This document shows, in pieces, positions 45,103-55,718 of a DNA stretch of 64,000 bases. The position numbers and the translations under genes were made by a program. The stretch is taken from positions 3,224,001 through 3,288,000 of the forward strand of contig OX637800.1 in the NCBI GenBank assembly GCA_951802425.1, given 5' to 3'. Within the stretch, counting starts at the first letter, position 1. Each line of letters starts with the position of its first letter. The notes beneath the pieces were generated by a model, which was given only the letters and a program-made list of their open reading frames with translations, was not told where the DNA came from and ran no database searches. Origin of the DNA: Clavaria fumosa (lineage: Eukaryota; Basidiomycota; Agaricomycetes; Agaricales; Clavariaceae).

Positions 45103-45780
45103 AACTTTTGTATGAGAAGATGACAAGTCTAATGTATCGCAGATTTGGTTCCTCTCCGAACTCGAAAAGTGCAAGCCGATGCGAGCGCATAACTTCGTTT
45201 GATGGAATGCAGACCACCGGCAACAAAAACAAAAACGGCGTGATCTACATTCATCCTGTCAATCCGGATCCTCTTTCAACTCCTGTACTTGTATTTGCTA
45301 AATACTTATCAAATCCGCTCCGAATGTGCTATATACCTAGTCTCGGTACCATTACTGTACAGTTTCGACCCTAACTTTTTCACATGGTCACAGCCCCTCC
45401 GAAGCAAAGCTATTTCCAGTGACTGTCACGGGTTTTGGGGGGGAGGGCATGTCGAGGCACTCGGTCTTTGCGCGAGATCACGAAGGGGCTAGGCCATGTC
45501 TTCCCCGGGCTGGGGGCAGACCGGGAACGGGGGCAGGAGGGGGGGAACGGGTCCAAAAAGACCTGAACGGGGAACAGATCCGTCCAGGTGCTCCCCCGGC
45601 CGTTCCTCGACGAGGACGGGTCGGATCCCTAAGGCGAGGGCGCCAGGGGGCTCCCCTGAGCCCAGGGCCCCATAACGGACGGGAGGGGCAGATCCAGGAT
45701 CCGGGCCCGATCTGGGGGCGGACCGGGGATTACATAGTTGTAGGCCGTGCGAGGAGAGCCGCTTTGAGAGAAAGGATTTG
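45103..45780. other. Intergenic stretch with a GC-rich block (45427-45745)
   Basis: No gene is supported. From 45427 the sequence turns G-rich, with repeated GGGGGCAGACCGGG / GGGGGCGGACCGGG-like words and palindromic AGATCC sites. It ends at the break point of the kinesin fragment (45781). It may be part of an unrecognised mobile element. Frames through it lack any protein-like composition. Confidence 0.45.
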
Positions 45781-46609
45781 AGTCGCTTGGCTGGCGCGCA
45801 GCGAGAAGGTCTTGTCGTAACTAAATAACGATTAAAACTTCAACCTGTTGAAATTCCGCATATCCTTAAGGACGTACCTGATAGGGACTCAGATCAAAGT
45901 CGACCTTGACAGGACTAGCCGGCCTCGACTCGTCACCCTTACTTTCATCCATAGTCTGACTCACCAAGATCAACTTTGTCAGCTGTTGAATCCTCCCATT
46001 CAAATCCTTCATCGACTTCGATTCGTCTGGTTGTTATTGTCCTCATGACATCAAAGATCCAAATACATAGAGCAGGAAAGAAAACGAACGAACCTCGTGA
46101 GCCAATAACCGCCTGCCTTTGATGCTAGCGACCTTTTCACCTCCAACTCCATGCTCGATGGCAGCCTCACGCTCAACCAACGTCCGTTTGAGGTCCTCGA
46201 TCTCCTTCCTATACCGCTCAATGACCACATCGGTATCCACGATCTCCTTCTTTGTAGAGTTAAGCTAAGGGAAATGTCGTCAGTCGATTTACACCAATAA
46301 AAATGTACATATGACCCGAACCTGAACGCGCTTGATCCTCGTTGCGAATAGGAGCGTGCTTTGTGTCCCGCTCACGGCATCCGCATTCGCGTTGATGGCG
46401 CACACCACAGAGATCCGAGCGTTTCCTGAAAGCGATGGTTGAAGAAGTCGCGCAAGCTTCGAGTTGCGGAAAGGGACGCGATCGCTGGAATCGAAACCCG
46501 TGAATCGGCAATGAGATGCACTGAAATCGCATGCATACGTCTTGTTGCGGGCAGCATTCTCTTTTAATGTCCCGATCATCGTGCCCAGCGTTAGCAAGCT
46601 AGCCGATAT
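45781..46609 (-). pseudogene. Kinesin motor and neck fragment with retained introns
   Basis: On the minus strand, exons encode the last third of a kinesin motor (SLLTLGTMIG, VPFRNSKLARLLQPSLSG, STLLFATRIKRVQ) and its neck coil (KKEIVDTDVVIERYRKEIE). A further piece reads DLNGRIQQLTKLIL and SPVKVDFDLSPYQ. Introns at 46538-46485 and 46321-46265, and others further 3', have GT and AG ends and splice in frame. The upstream two thirds of the motor, including the P-loop, are absent: the frame meets two TGA codons just before SLLTLG. The 3' side stops at 45781 against the GC-rich block. Retained introns mean it was copied or cut as DNA, not as a processed transcript. It cannot act as a motor. Confidence 0.8.
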
Positions 46610-46619
46610 TCATCAACCG

Positions 46620-47001
46620 TCGTACAGGAAGAAAAGTACAGGAAGAAAAGGTTGATTGGATTCGGACCTGGTATTGAGTGATCGGGAGAGGGGGGACATC
46701 ATCTGACGGCATCACAAGGCAGAGTGCATTGGAGTGGGCGAAATACAAGGCGGTAATGGGGATGTGCGAGAGGCGGAGGTGGACGAGGAGCAAGGGGGGA
46801 GAAGTCGAGGTCATACTGCTTAGAGATGCGGCACCAACGAGTCACTCAGACTCGCCCGTAGTTGAGCTCCAGGCATTTGAGAGAACGTCCAGGAAACATT
46901 GACCTGCCGAAGGCCGCGTTGTCCATCAACTCTCAGCGGCGAATTCACGCCAATATTATGTGCTCATTTTCCAGAAGACAAGAGTACCGGCGTCGGTGTG
47001 T
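46620..47001 (-). other. Unidentified segment between two gene fragments
   Basis: A minus-strand piece (about 46814-46620) with text such as LLLVHLRLSHIPITALYF and a GTCCGAATCC splice-like end could be an exon of another gene. It does not fit the missing part of the kinesin motor. No family is recognised, and nothing else is supported here. Confidence 0.3.
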
Positions 47002-47520
47002 TCAAATGCGTGCTTTTCTCGTCCTTGATGATTTTTTTGGCCGTCTCGGTCTGTTAAGTTTGAGGTTTCCGGTGATAGATGCCCCTTGTGATGAGTCCCG
47101 TCCCCGTGCGGCTACATGTGCAATGGTGAGGAATCGACGCAGAGCATCACAACGGTCTGTACGCACCAGTAGGTAGAGGGCGAATGACGATGTGGACGTG
47201 ATCATCGACGGGCGCTGCAGGGAGGGGCCCAGAGAGGCGCTTGATGGACAACCGCTTTGCATCATCCAGGCCGAGATCTTGAATTGCATCTTGTAAGCTT
47301 GAGATGTTCACTGGCAATGGTTTGGAGAGTCAGCTTCGACATCTGCCACGGGAATGGAATGCGCTCACCTGCTGGAAGCTGGGGGGATCAGAGTCAATGT
47401 ATCGGAATGCTGTCTTCTTGTGCTTGATTGCTTCTTTGAGGGTATCGACATTATTGGTTTTCACAATCTCGATAGGAAAGACACGTGGATGTTCGTCGCC
47501 GATGATCCAGCAGTTGAGTC
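47002..47520 (-). pseudogene. Crinkler (CRN)-type ubiquitin-like header domain, degenerate
   Basis: On the minus strand the first block (about 47518-47369) has the header signature of Crinkler-family proteins: a LNCW start, then GDEHPRVFPIEIV and LKEAIKHKK. An intron starting at 47368 leads to a second block with the L-K-R-L and HIVIRPLP segment that usually ends the header. A second intron (47166-47112) and a short basic exon end at TGA 47004. No ATG lies in frame before the first block, and the second block follows the first only if one assumes a small deletion in a CT run. The variable C-terminal effector domain of this family is missing. It is read as a relic. In other fungi such headers belong to intracellular conflict or effector proteins. 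Confidence 0.65.
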
Positions 47521-48166
47521 AGAGATGTTAGAGATGGAGAATGGTTGGATCCAAGTCGTTATCAGAGCCGAGATGGGCCTAACAGAAGAAAGCAATCGAG
47601 TGAGAGAGGACCAGAATGAAAATGAATGATCTGACATCGCGCGTTCGCTCGAAGAGAAGTGGAGAGTCAGCAGCGGTGACCCTTCATTCAAATATGAAGA
47701 TGCACTCTCGCCCTCGTCCTCTTTGCTCGTTCCACCACGGCGGTCAACCAAGGCGGCCCAACTGGATGATCCTCACTTCTCTTCACTGTCATCTCCTCCC
47801 CACCGCTCGGCGTCATCAAGTGTTTCTACCCCAAGCGCCCACAGATAAGCTCTACCTCCTCACACCCCCCCTCTCTTCCACCTCTACAGCCCACTTAACT
47901 TTGACCATGTGCCCTTTCCCTTTCGTACTCTCCTTATTGCCGGCGTTGATATCCATATGACCAGAAGCACGACACTGACATGACAACGTTCGAGGAGTGA
48001 AAATTTGACGCCGCACAAAACATGGTGGAACCCTGTAACAACTCAGGGTAGAAGAACTTCCTGACGCGGCAGCCGAAAGAAGGTTCAGTGTCATGGTATC
48101 ATTTTCTTGATAGAGCGAGATTTGGAATTCTCCGAAACTGTAGGCACTCTTCAATACGGACTACAT

Positions 48167-51100
48167 TTACTCCAACAAGTCAGTAACCATCTGGAGGATT
48201 TCTGCAGTATTCTTCTCCGTATTTCTGACACCTTTACTAACATTTTGCCAAACGGGTCCATAGCGCGGATCAGCGACAATGCACTTCTTTATGACTTCGT
48301 CTTGTTGTTCCTGCAACGCCATCAGAGAATTGGATACAACATCGCAGATAGCATCCGTACCGTTGTGCCGTGCATCCTCTCAAACTTGAGCCACCATGCC
48401 CATGAATCTCCATGGAGGTCACCTCTGATATCATTTTTGCCGGTCTTTTCATCTGCGGATGTGCCCCCTCTCAAATCCCTCTTCACACTTTTCTCAAATG
48501 CTGCTCTGGCCTTCTCAATCTTCCTCTCTGACCAGAAAAGTCTCGCCATCGCACACACAACCACGGGATGGTCATTACTCTTCCTGAGAGCATCAGCACA
48601 TCTAGCTTTCCTTGCAGCCCGCGGCTCCTGCCAAATTGCCAATGCCCAGATGGGACCCGATGAAGGACAGTCTTGTAATGCCCGCGCTAGCATGGCCTTC
48701 GCTTGCGCTGTTCCACTTGTACGCTCTTCCAGACCCACAGCTTCGACCCATAGCATTTCATTTGAAGGGTTGAGGAGACGAGCTCGCTCCAAAAGGGCAC
48801 GAGCCTTGATGGCTCGATTGTCTGCCTCCTCGAGCCGGCTGGCCAGCACCCATAGCGGCACCGACCTCGGACATACTTTCAACCCTGTGGCAAAGGCACT
48901 GCGCGCAGCAACGTAGTTGCCCTCTTCTTGTTGAATCTGGCCCTCTATCATATAGAGCTTGTCGAATTTGGGGAATTTAGTGAGAGCGAGACTTAGAGTC
49001 TCCAGCGCGGTCGTCGTATGGCCTAACTGCCGTTCGAAAACTGCAGATTTCATCCATATCTAATACCAGTGAGATACAGATTGAAGCTGATGGATCAACC
49101 ACTTACCCTCTCCGTATCCGTAACAGTCCTGGCCCTAACCAACAACTCACGAGCGACTCCGAGCTCACCATTTTTTGCTTCAAGTTTAACTGCAGCGAGC
49201 CAAATTCCTTCACTTTCAGGATTGGCTGTAAATGCTCTCTCAAGCACCAGACGCGCCCCGGGGACATCACCTGCCAACCACTTCCCCTTTGCTAGCATCA
49301 GCCAAAGCTTCTCTGCTTGTGGGCAATGAATAACTGCATTCTGCAGAAGTGCGTCGTACGATTCCCTGTGAACTACTGATTGAGTGGAAAATATCCCCAA
49401 TAGGGGGTATCATACCTTGTGCCATGGGCTTTCTCTAGATCTGCTGCTTTCTCCCATAAACCTTGCTTGTCTGGGAACACACTGAGCGCATACGCCCAGA
49501 TCGCCCGAGCTGTCTCCACCCGGCCCCTCCCTTCGGCTGCTTCAGCGTCTCCAATCCAAGTGTCTATCTGATCCTGCTCCTCGACATCCATGCCTATCGT
49601 TGCCTTCACGATGGCCTCGCAAGTCCTGGGTGATGCCTGCAGCTCGCAATCTTCTGCTTGTTTCAGCCATTGCTCTCTAGTCAACATAACCTCGTGTCTC
49701 CTCAGTTCTCTCACCCCAAACTCAATCGTCTTGTCCACAGCATCCAATTCTTTTTTGCGCTGCTCAGCAGATTTGACAAGTGACATAGCCTCTTGCTCCA
49801 ACAGACGACCAGCGGCGACCCAGATCTCGTGTGATGTAGGTATGGCCTTGCGTGCTCTATTTAGAACCGCTTTAGCTTTTTCAGGAGTCTCGACACGCGC
49901 GAGAGTGAGCCAGAGATCGACCGCGAGAGGCATGACTTCGACGGCACGAGCCAGCAGAATACGTGCGTCATTCTTGGACTCCTCAAGATTGACAGTTTCC
50001 TTCCAGAGGCGAACGGAATTTGGTATATGCTCGAGAGCTGGATAGTCATTAGTCAAACATCAAGTAGGCAGAAAAGTGGCTTGCCCTTGCGAAGGACTCG
50101 CTTCTTAGACACTACATCACTTTCGAGATCAGCGGCAGCCAACCACACCTTAACGCTTTGCCCAACGTGTTGGACAGCATTAGTAAGAATAATTTTAGCA
50201 TCAGGATGATTCTAACAAGCTTTCAATCAGTTTCGTGACATGGTTTGGAATTGAAAACTTACATGTAATCGAGCTGACTCTAACCAGACATCCTCACTCT
50301 TCGGGCACTCTTCGCAACCTGTCTTTATCAATTTGCGCGCAGCAACCATCCGCCCAGCATGCTCCTCCAAGCGAGCCGCAGCAATCCAACCAGGAGCATG
50401 CTTTGAATTAGACTTCACAAGCGATTCAAACAGCATTCGCGCGCGCTTGATGTCTCCAATCTCAGCATCAGTTTTGAGGGTGACGCTATTTAGTGACGTG
50501 AGATAACCCTTGGGATCAATCGAGGTGGCAGAACCGGAAATTGTTGAGGACCCAGAAATCTAGGAGGCGTCAGGGATACAATAGACGTGGCAATGATGAA
50601 AGCAGTACCTGGTCCAGCTTAAGAGATAGTAGTTTGTCACGAGCTTGCCCAATCTCGACGAAGTTGGCGAATGCAGCTGAATCAGCGGGTGTCGTGAAAC
50701 CGCCGTTCTGGATATCAGGTATAAGATTTATGGCACGTGGAGGTTGGAACTGACTTACTTCTTGTTGTCTTGGGTCGAGAGTGTTCTCGTATTCATTTTT
50801 GCTTCTGTCTCTGACGATAACGCTGTCTGGGACGACAAATGACCTCTCGTCCCGCCGGCGTTTCTTCCGCGTAAGATTGCCTACCTCCGGTATGTTCTCC
50901 CACTCTTGATCTGTCACCACCGATAAACCGCGCTTCAAGTCTGCAAATTGCTGCTGTATTTTTGGCCTTTCTGCACGATGTTTGGCTAATTCTGCGTTCT
51001 CCTTCGCTTCCCTGACAAGCAGGACAGAATATAAGAGGCGAAATAAACTTAACACATAGACACGTACCTTCGTTGACGCCTCCTCTCGTCCATTTGCTTG

Positions 51101-51400
51101 TCTACTGTGGCGTATATCTGATCCGCCTCCTCGTCATCTTGCTCGTACGTAGTCCCGACAAACAGACCATATTCGTTGTCGGGATCTTGGAATTGATCAG
51201 GGTCAACCTCAGGCTCTTCGCCTCGCTTTGCTTGAGCCTCTGCAATGACTTCTGCAGAGGGACCTTCACGTGCTGGACCGATGTCTGAGCGAGTGGTGAA
51301 GCCCGATGCACTTGACAGGGGATACATCAGACCGTCAGTGACAAACGAGATTGGCTTACCCACGACCAAGACCAGCAACGTAAGATGCCGGTGCTGGCAT
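48167..51400 (-). CDS. PRP6: Pre-mRNA splicing factor PRP6/Prp1 (U4/U6.U5 tri-snRNP)
   Basis: Ten exons, all in phase, give 927 residues (human PRPF6 has 941). The N-terminal PRP1 domain reads [29 protein letters not shown] and [18 protein letters not shown]. From about residue 300 a continuous array of HAT/TPR half-repeats follows ([44 protein letters not shown]). The family bridges U5 and U4/U6 in the nuclear tri-snRNP. Introns are 47-56 bases; the one at 50084-50038 starts GC instead of GT. ATG 51400 gives the family start MPAPAS. An ATG at 51440 is out of frame with it by two bases. It shares a 177-bp intergenic region, head to head, with TRM10. Confidence 0.95.
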
Positions 51401-51577
51401 CGTCAAGAATGCGAGTTTGTTCGTCTTATTCGGCGGCATGGTCCAAAATCGCAAGTGTGTGGGACTGGTCAGAAGCACTGAGCTGACAAATCACTCTAAG
51501 GTTCCCACAAGTACACAGGCCGATTGTGACAGCCACAAAACCATACAATATACATGTAACGTTATAATATATCTAAC
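51401..51577. promoter_or_regulatory. Shared bidirectional promoter region of PRP6 and TRM10
   Basis: Only 177 bp separate the two divergent start codons, so the promoters must overlap. The spacing is all that supports this. No specific factor site was identified with confidence. Confidence 0.5.
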
Positions 51578-52593
51578 ATGGATCCGTCGTCATCTGAATC
51601 ACCACAACCGCAATCGAAATCGGCCCAAAAACGGGCGGTGAAGGCAGCGCGGCTGGACGCACTCAAGCTTGTGCGGCGGACGCGAGAGAAGCAGAGACGG
51701 AAAGAGGCTCGCAAGCCCGTCGTGAACGACGATGGTAATGGCGATGGTGATCAAGTCAAGCAGACGAAACCGAAGGATCGTAAGACTACCGCCACTGCAG
51801 GCTTCGGGGCCCGAGTTGTCATAGATCTGAGCTTTGATGAACTGATGAGCGACAAGGTACAGCGCATCCGCTTTCATTCGTCCCCCCCTACGAGCCTGGC
51901 ACCTGCTGAATGACTGGTGAGCAGGAAATCAAGTCTTTATGCTCACAGCTCGCGTACGTGTACAGCACAAACCGACGCAGCGATTTTCCTTTTATGCTAT
52001 TGTGCACCGCACTCGGCGGGCGCACCCAGGCTCGATTAGACGCTCTCGGCGACCACGGTTATCGCCGCTGGGCCCAGACGGAGTGGCGAGCGGAGGGCTA
52101 CGAATCGCTCTGGGAAGAAAGGCTCACGGAGAGGACGAGCTTCGTGTATCTCACTGCAGACTCGGAGGATGAATTGAGCGAACTCATGCCTGGGGAGACG
52201 TATGTTATTGGAGGACTGTGTGATCACAATAGGTACAAGGTCATTCTAGGCCCCTCTGTCGAGCCTCGTGTAATGACTAACGCGGCAAACCAGAATATGT
52301 GTTTGAACAAGGCGCGCTCGACATGCGTTCGCACAGCGCGCCTTCCTATCGGACGCTACATCTCTGCAAACACGCTCCAGACGCGCAAAATACTGACCGT
52401 CAATCAAGTATTTGAGATTCTAGTTCGTTGGGTGGAAAAAAGAGACTGGCAAGCAGCCTTCTACGACGTCATCCCGAAAAGGAAATTCCAGAACGCCGCA
52501 GAAACGACACCGCAAGTCGCTGATGATGGAAGTGTGAGTATGAGGGAGATCGTCATTGAGGAACCCGAGTCTCAGGATAGAGGAGGCGAGTGA
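51578..52593 (+). CDS. TRM10: tRNA (guanine-N1)-methyltransferase, position 9
   Basis: Three exons (51578-51856, 51925-52239, 52294-52593) give 297 residues, the usual length for Trm10. After a basic N-terminus (AQKRAVKAARLDALKLVRRTREKQ) comes the SPOUT domain: VVIDLSFDELMSDKE, QLAYVYSTNRRS, VYLTADSEDEL, TYVIGGLCDHNRYKN, ARLPIGRYI and LTVNQVFEILV. The conserved Asp/Gly residues of the SAM-binding knot (GGLCDHNR) are present. The enzyme methylates N1 of G9 in tRNA. Both introns end a codon, and translation across them restores family-conserved words. It is divergent from PRP6 and convergent with the membrane-protein gene downstream. Confidence 0.95.
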
Positions 52594-52743
52594 GCGCGTT
52601 GTTCATTAGCTACGAGCCTTACCATAGTATGAAGCGGCTGCTCAGCGGGTCCAAGGTCTCGTCCAATATTGATTCAACTTAAATCCATTTTTTTGGTCGC
52701 GTCCGCTGCAGATAGATTACAATCCTACTTGTCCCGTCATGCA

Positions 52744-53536
52744 TTAAACAGTCTCTTTCGGCACATCCTGCGGCGCTAAATTCCCAGGTGCGAACATCAT
52801 CGCCGGAGCAGGGGGCTGCATCACTGCTATCCCAGGCGGTATCCCAGCTGAAGCTGCTGCTGCTGCTGCTGCCGCAAACGGATACATCGGCGCAACCTGG
52901 TACGTCGGCGGCCCATTCGGATCATAATGCGACGCCAAGACAGCCGGTTGTTCCTTCGCCCCTGGGTTGTATCCCATGACCCCAGACGCGCCACCGTTGC
53001 CTAATGGCGGCACGAGACTGCTGCGGTGACTGCTCCTAGTACTACCCCCTCTGCTGCTAGCAGTGGTCGTGCTCCCATTGCCAGTCAAAAACGAGCCAGC
53101 AGTGGTGGCCGTAGTCGCGTTGAAGATCCTCCTCGCATGGGCACGTTTCACAATAATTAAGATGCCGAACAAGATCAGTATCGCCGCAACTGTACAGAAG
53201 GGAAAGATATAGGTCACGATTCAAATCCTTGGATCCTAGTATTTGCGACTCACGGATTGCTAACAGGATCACCATGTGAACCCAAGGCGGAGACTCCTTT
53301 TCACAGACACGGCGGCCGTCGCTGCATTAGTCGAGTAAATTCGTCAAGACAGTCACGGGCCCAGAGAATAGAAGAATCTTTACGCTCTATTCCGACAAAC
53401 CACCTCTGCTCGCACCGAGTGCAGAACCAGAAACGAGAAGGCCGCAAGGATGATGCGAATGCCTATATAAATTATAACAAAGAACGGATTTGGTACGCTC
53501 ACGAGACGAGAGACAGTTCTCAGACGTACCAATCAT
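52744..53536 (-). CDS. Small secreted-type single-pass membrane protein, unknown
   Basis: Four exons (53536-53503, 53462-53384, 53321-53254, 53189-52744) keep phase and give 208 residues. The N-terminus has a signal-peptide-like core (IILAAFSFLVLHSVRA). A short extracellular part with two Cys (VVCRNRA, GRRVCEKES) follows, then one membrane helix built across the last splice junction (MVILLAI joined to LAAILILFGILIIV). The cytosolic tail is basic at first (KRAHARRI), then Ser/Gly-rich, with an eight-Ala run and a Pro-rich end. I know no named family. The layout suggests a plasma-membrane or wall-facing protein. The first exon is the least certain. Confidence 0.6.
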
Positions 53537-53650
53537 GATTTAAGATGTGGAAAGAATACAGAGAGTAGGACGCGCAGACGATACAGAGAGTCTTGTTAAG
53601 CGTGGAGGGTTGATGAAAAGGAAAGCGTTTGGTATAGTTTTAGAGGGAAG

Positions 53651-53719
53651 GAAACCGCCCAGCAGCACCAAGGATAGAAGGGGTCTAGAGAGAGGGAAAC
53701 CGCCCAGCAGCACCAAGGA
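53651..53719. repeat. Short direct repeat, two 24-bp copies
   Basis: GAAACCGCCCAGCAGCACCA plus AGGA occurs at 53651-53674 and again at 53696-53719, upstream of the membrane-protein gene. It looks like a local duplication. Confidence 0.7.
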
Positions 53720-53821
53720 GAAAGGAAGAAGAGAGACCCATGCGCTATGAGGCTTTCCAAGCGTGTTTGCCAATGATTGGTTATGGAATCCCTGTCCGAC
53801 CATCATCAGCATTTGATGCAA

Positions 53822-54356
53822 TAGACGTCAACACGGTAGCCCATCACTGCACAGATGGCAGCGACCGTCAGGGCTCCTAGCAGCGTCCAAGGTGACAATA
53901 CAGCTGATGTTCTAAGTCGCTCGCTTGCTAGCCAATACGTTGTCCTTGATGATGATTGTCCGTTGCGTTGCGACTTCAAACTCTCCAATCTCACCCACCA
54001 ACCCCCGAGCAGACATTACTAGGATCCAGAACGGATCACGCTTCCTCAACTTATAATGCGGGGTTGGTATGTTATTTTGGTGCGGTTGATGAGTTTACAG
54101 TAAACGGATCTCTGTACGTACTTCTCGAACCTGTACTGTTCGGCTCTTCGCGGCCACACTCTTGTAACTTGCCAAATCGTCCGCTTCCATCCTGCAAAAA
54201 ATGCACATCTCACATACTCGCCTGCTTCGCGCGGGCTTCCAACACCCTAATCCGCGCCAGTTGAAGACGTAAATTCTGCAGGATTGCGCTGGAACTACTT
54301 TAAACAACGGCCATAAGCCAGCGCACATGCCGAGAGTCGTCCGCTTGCGTTGTCAT
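53822..54356 (-). pseudogene. Unknown gene, coiled-coil then C-terminal membrane anchor, possibly broken
   Basis: The minus-strand pieces look like one gene: MTTQADDSRHVRWLMAVV (54356), a coil segment (ILQNLRLQLARIRVLEA), another helix (MEADDLASYKSVAAKS) and a final exon ending in a hydrophobic helix (WTLLGALTVAAICAVMGY) and stop at 53806-53822. A TAA separates the first two pieces, and one of the apparent introns is only 26 bases, too short to splice normally. Either the model is wrong or the gene has decayed. A C-terminal single membrane anchor is the only structural claim I would make. Confidence 0.35.
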
Positions 54357-54694
54357 ATTTTTTGCGACCAGGGATCTTGTTTCTGCTGCAACTGCACAAT
54401 ACAATGTCCAGGCATAAATCAAGAACGGCACAATTGAACTTTCGTTTTCTTCAGAAGCCGCCTCTTCTCCGTTACTGCAAAGCTTTGCGCTAAAAAACCG
54501 TGCTTTTGAGTCTTCCTTGAGCAAGCAACATCCCTTCTCCGACTCAGCGACCACTATCATGGTTAGCGCTTACATGCAAGACAGCGTAGCCGCAGTTTGC
54601 CCTCCGTCAAGGCCGTCAGGCAGGAGGAAGGTCATCTTTGTGTGTGTTCTTTAAGCCTCACCCCGACCCATGAGCGCCCCAACTCGACGTGCAC

Positions 54695-55670
54695 ATGACA
54701 GAGCAAGCCGCCTCGACGACCCAAATATTGGCCGCCATTGCCGACGTCCTCGAGGACGATTTGCCGTACCCAAAAGTGCGCTCGGCCGTCGCCAACACAG
54801 ACGATCCGGGCATTCCTGTCTCCCCTCTACGCGCCTGGTTCTTCGATACTGCCCTCTTGTCTGTTCTTTCTTATTGTTCTGTTTAGTTGAGCTTGCGATA
54901 GGACTGGTATGGGTTATCATCATACCAGGCATATCCCTCCGTCACAATTGGCGGTGTAAGCATGTTCGTTTCTTTCGTTTCTTTCTCCGGGGAGTTTTTG
55001 AAACAATGCTTTTGGATTGTCGCTCAACTGCTTCATTACCCGTCGCGAGGGGCTGTGCAAGATTTGTACCCAATGTCCGAATTCTAAGAAATGAAGCTCA
55101 ACTCTAGGCCTTTTTCGATCCAGGAACTGTGATGCATTGCTACTTTTAGTGTTTTCGCGAACTGACCCTCGTCACACAGGTGCTGGACACGATCTTAGCC
55201 ACTGGCTTGAGAGTATTCTATCATCAGAACCACAACTTTATCTCTGCGTATAGTCTTTCGGCTGTTATTTCAGTTGACATGCCCCGCCAGACCGATGGAT
55301 GATCACCACGTTTTTGCAAACCAGTGGATGATCACCATGTTTTCGCAACTGATAGGGTTTTTCATCAGCGGCGTGGCGCAGCGCTTCCTTGTGCAACGCT
55401 CGTCGACCTTGTGACATGCGTGCTCTTCAACACGCTACACACGCAGTACTCGGGGGCGGGTGCGCGCGACGGTGTCTTGCGAGAACGCTTCTTCGCCCAC
55501 TGCTTCGCAGCTTCGTGTACTTGGTACTTTGTCCTGGAGTATCTCTTCCAAGTCTTGTCGTACCTCTCGTGTGTGTGTTGGATTGCGACGCAAAATGTGC
55601 GCATCAATCGCTTGTTCAGGTGGTATAGAAATGCTGAAAGAAAAGTTCTTTCAAAGAAAGACAAAAAATG
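54695..55670 (+). pseudogene. Oligopeptide transporter (OPT family) pseudogene
   Basis: Fragments of the OPT N-terminal half appear in order on the plus strand: TDDPGIPVSPLRAWFF (about 54800), YPSVTIGG (about 54935), a FYHQNHNF segment (about 55215), FANQWMITMFSQLIGFF (about 55315) and VTCVLFNTLHTQ...LRERFFAHCFAAS...YLSCVCWIA (55410-55600). They lie in different frames and are separated by stops, and the downstream half of the transporter is missing. A 24-bp direct duplication around TGGATGATCACCA (55291 and 55324) adds to the damage. Living members move peptides or siderophore-like substrates across the plasma membrane with protons. This copy cannot. Confidence 0.8.
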
Positions 55671-55718
55671 AAAAGTGATCATGTGGTCTCATGATGCACG
55701 TGACTCGTCCTTGAGGTC

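Noticed and set aside
45419..45781. Arg/Pro/Gly-rich 120-codon ORF
   Set aside because: It comes from the GC-rich block with repeated GGGGGC words and no protein-like pattern.
47354..47960. Plus-strand ORFs opposite the Crinkler-type relic
   Set aside because: The minus strand has recognisable family text and splice sites; the plus frames have none.
48107..48916. Plus-strand 269-codon ORF opposite PRP6
   Set aside because: Antisense shadow of a well-conserved HAT-repeat exon.
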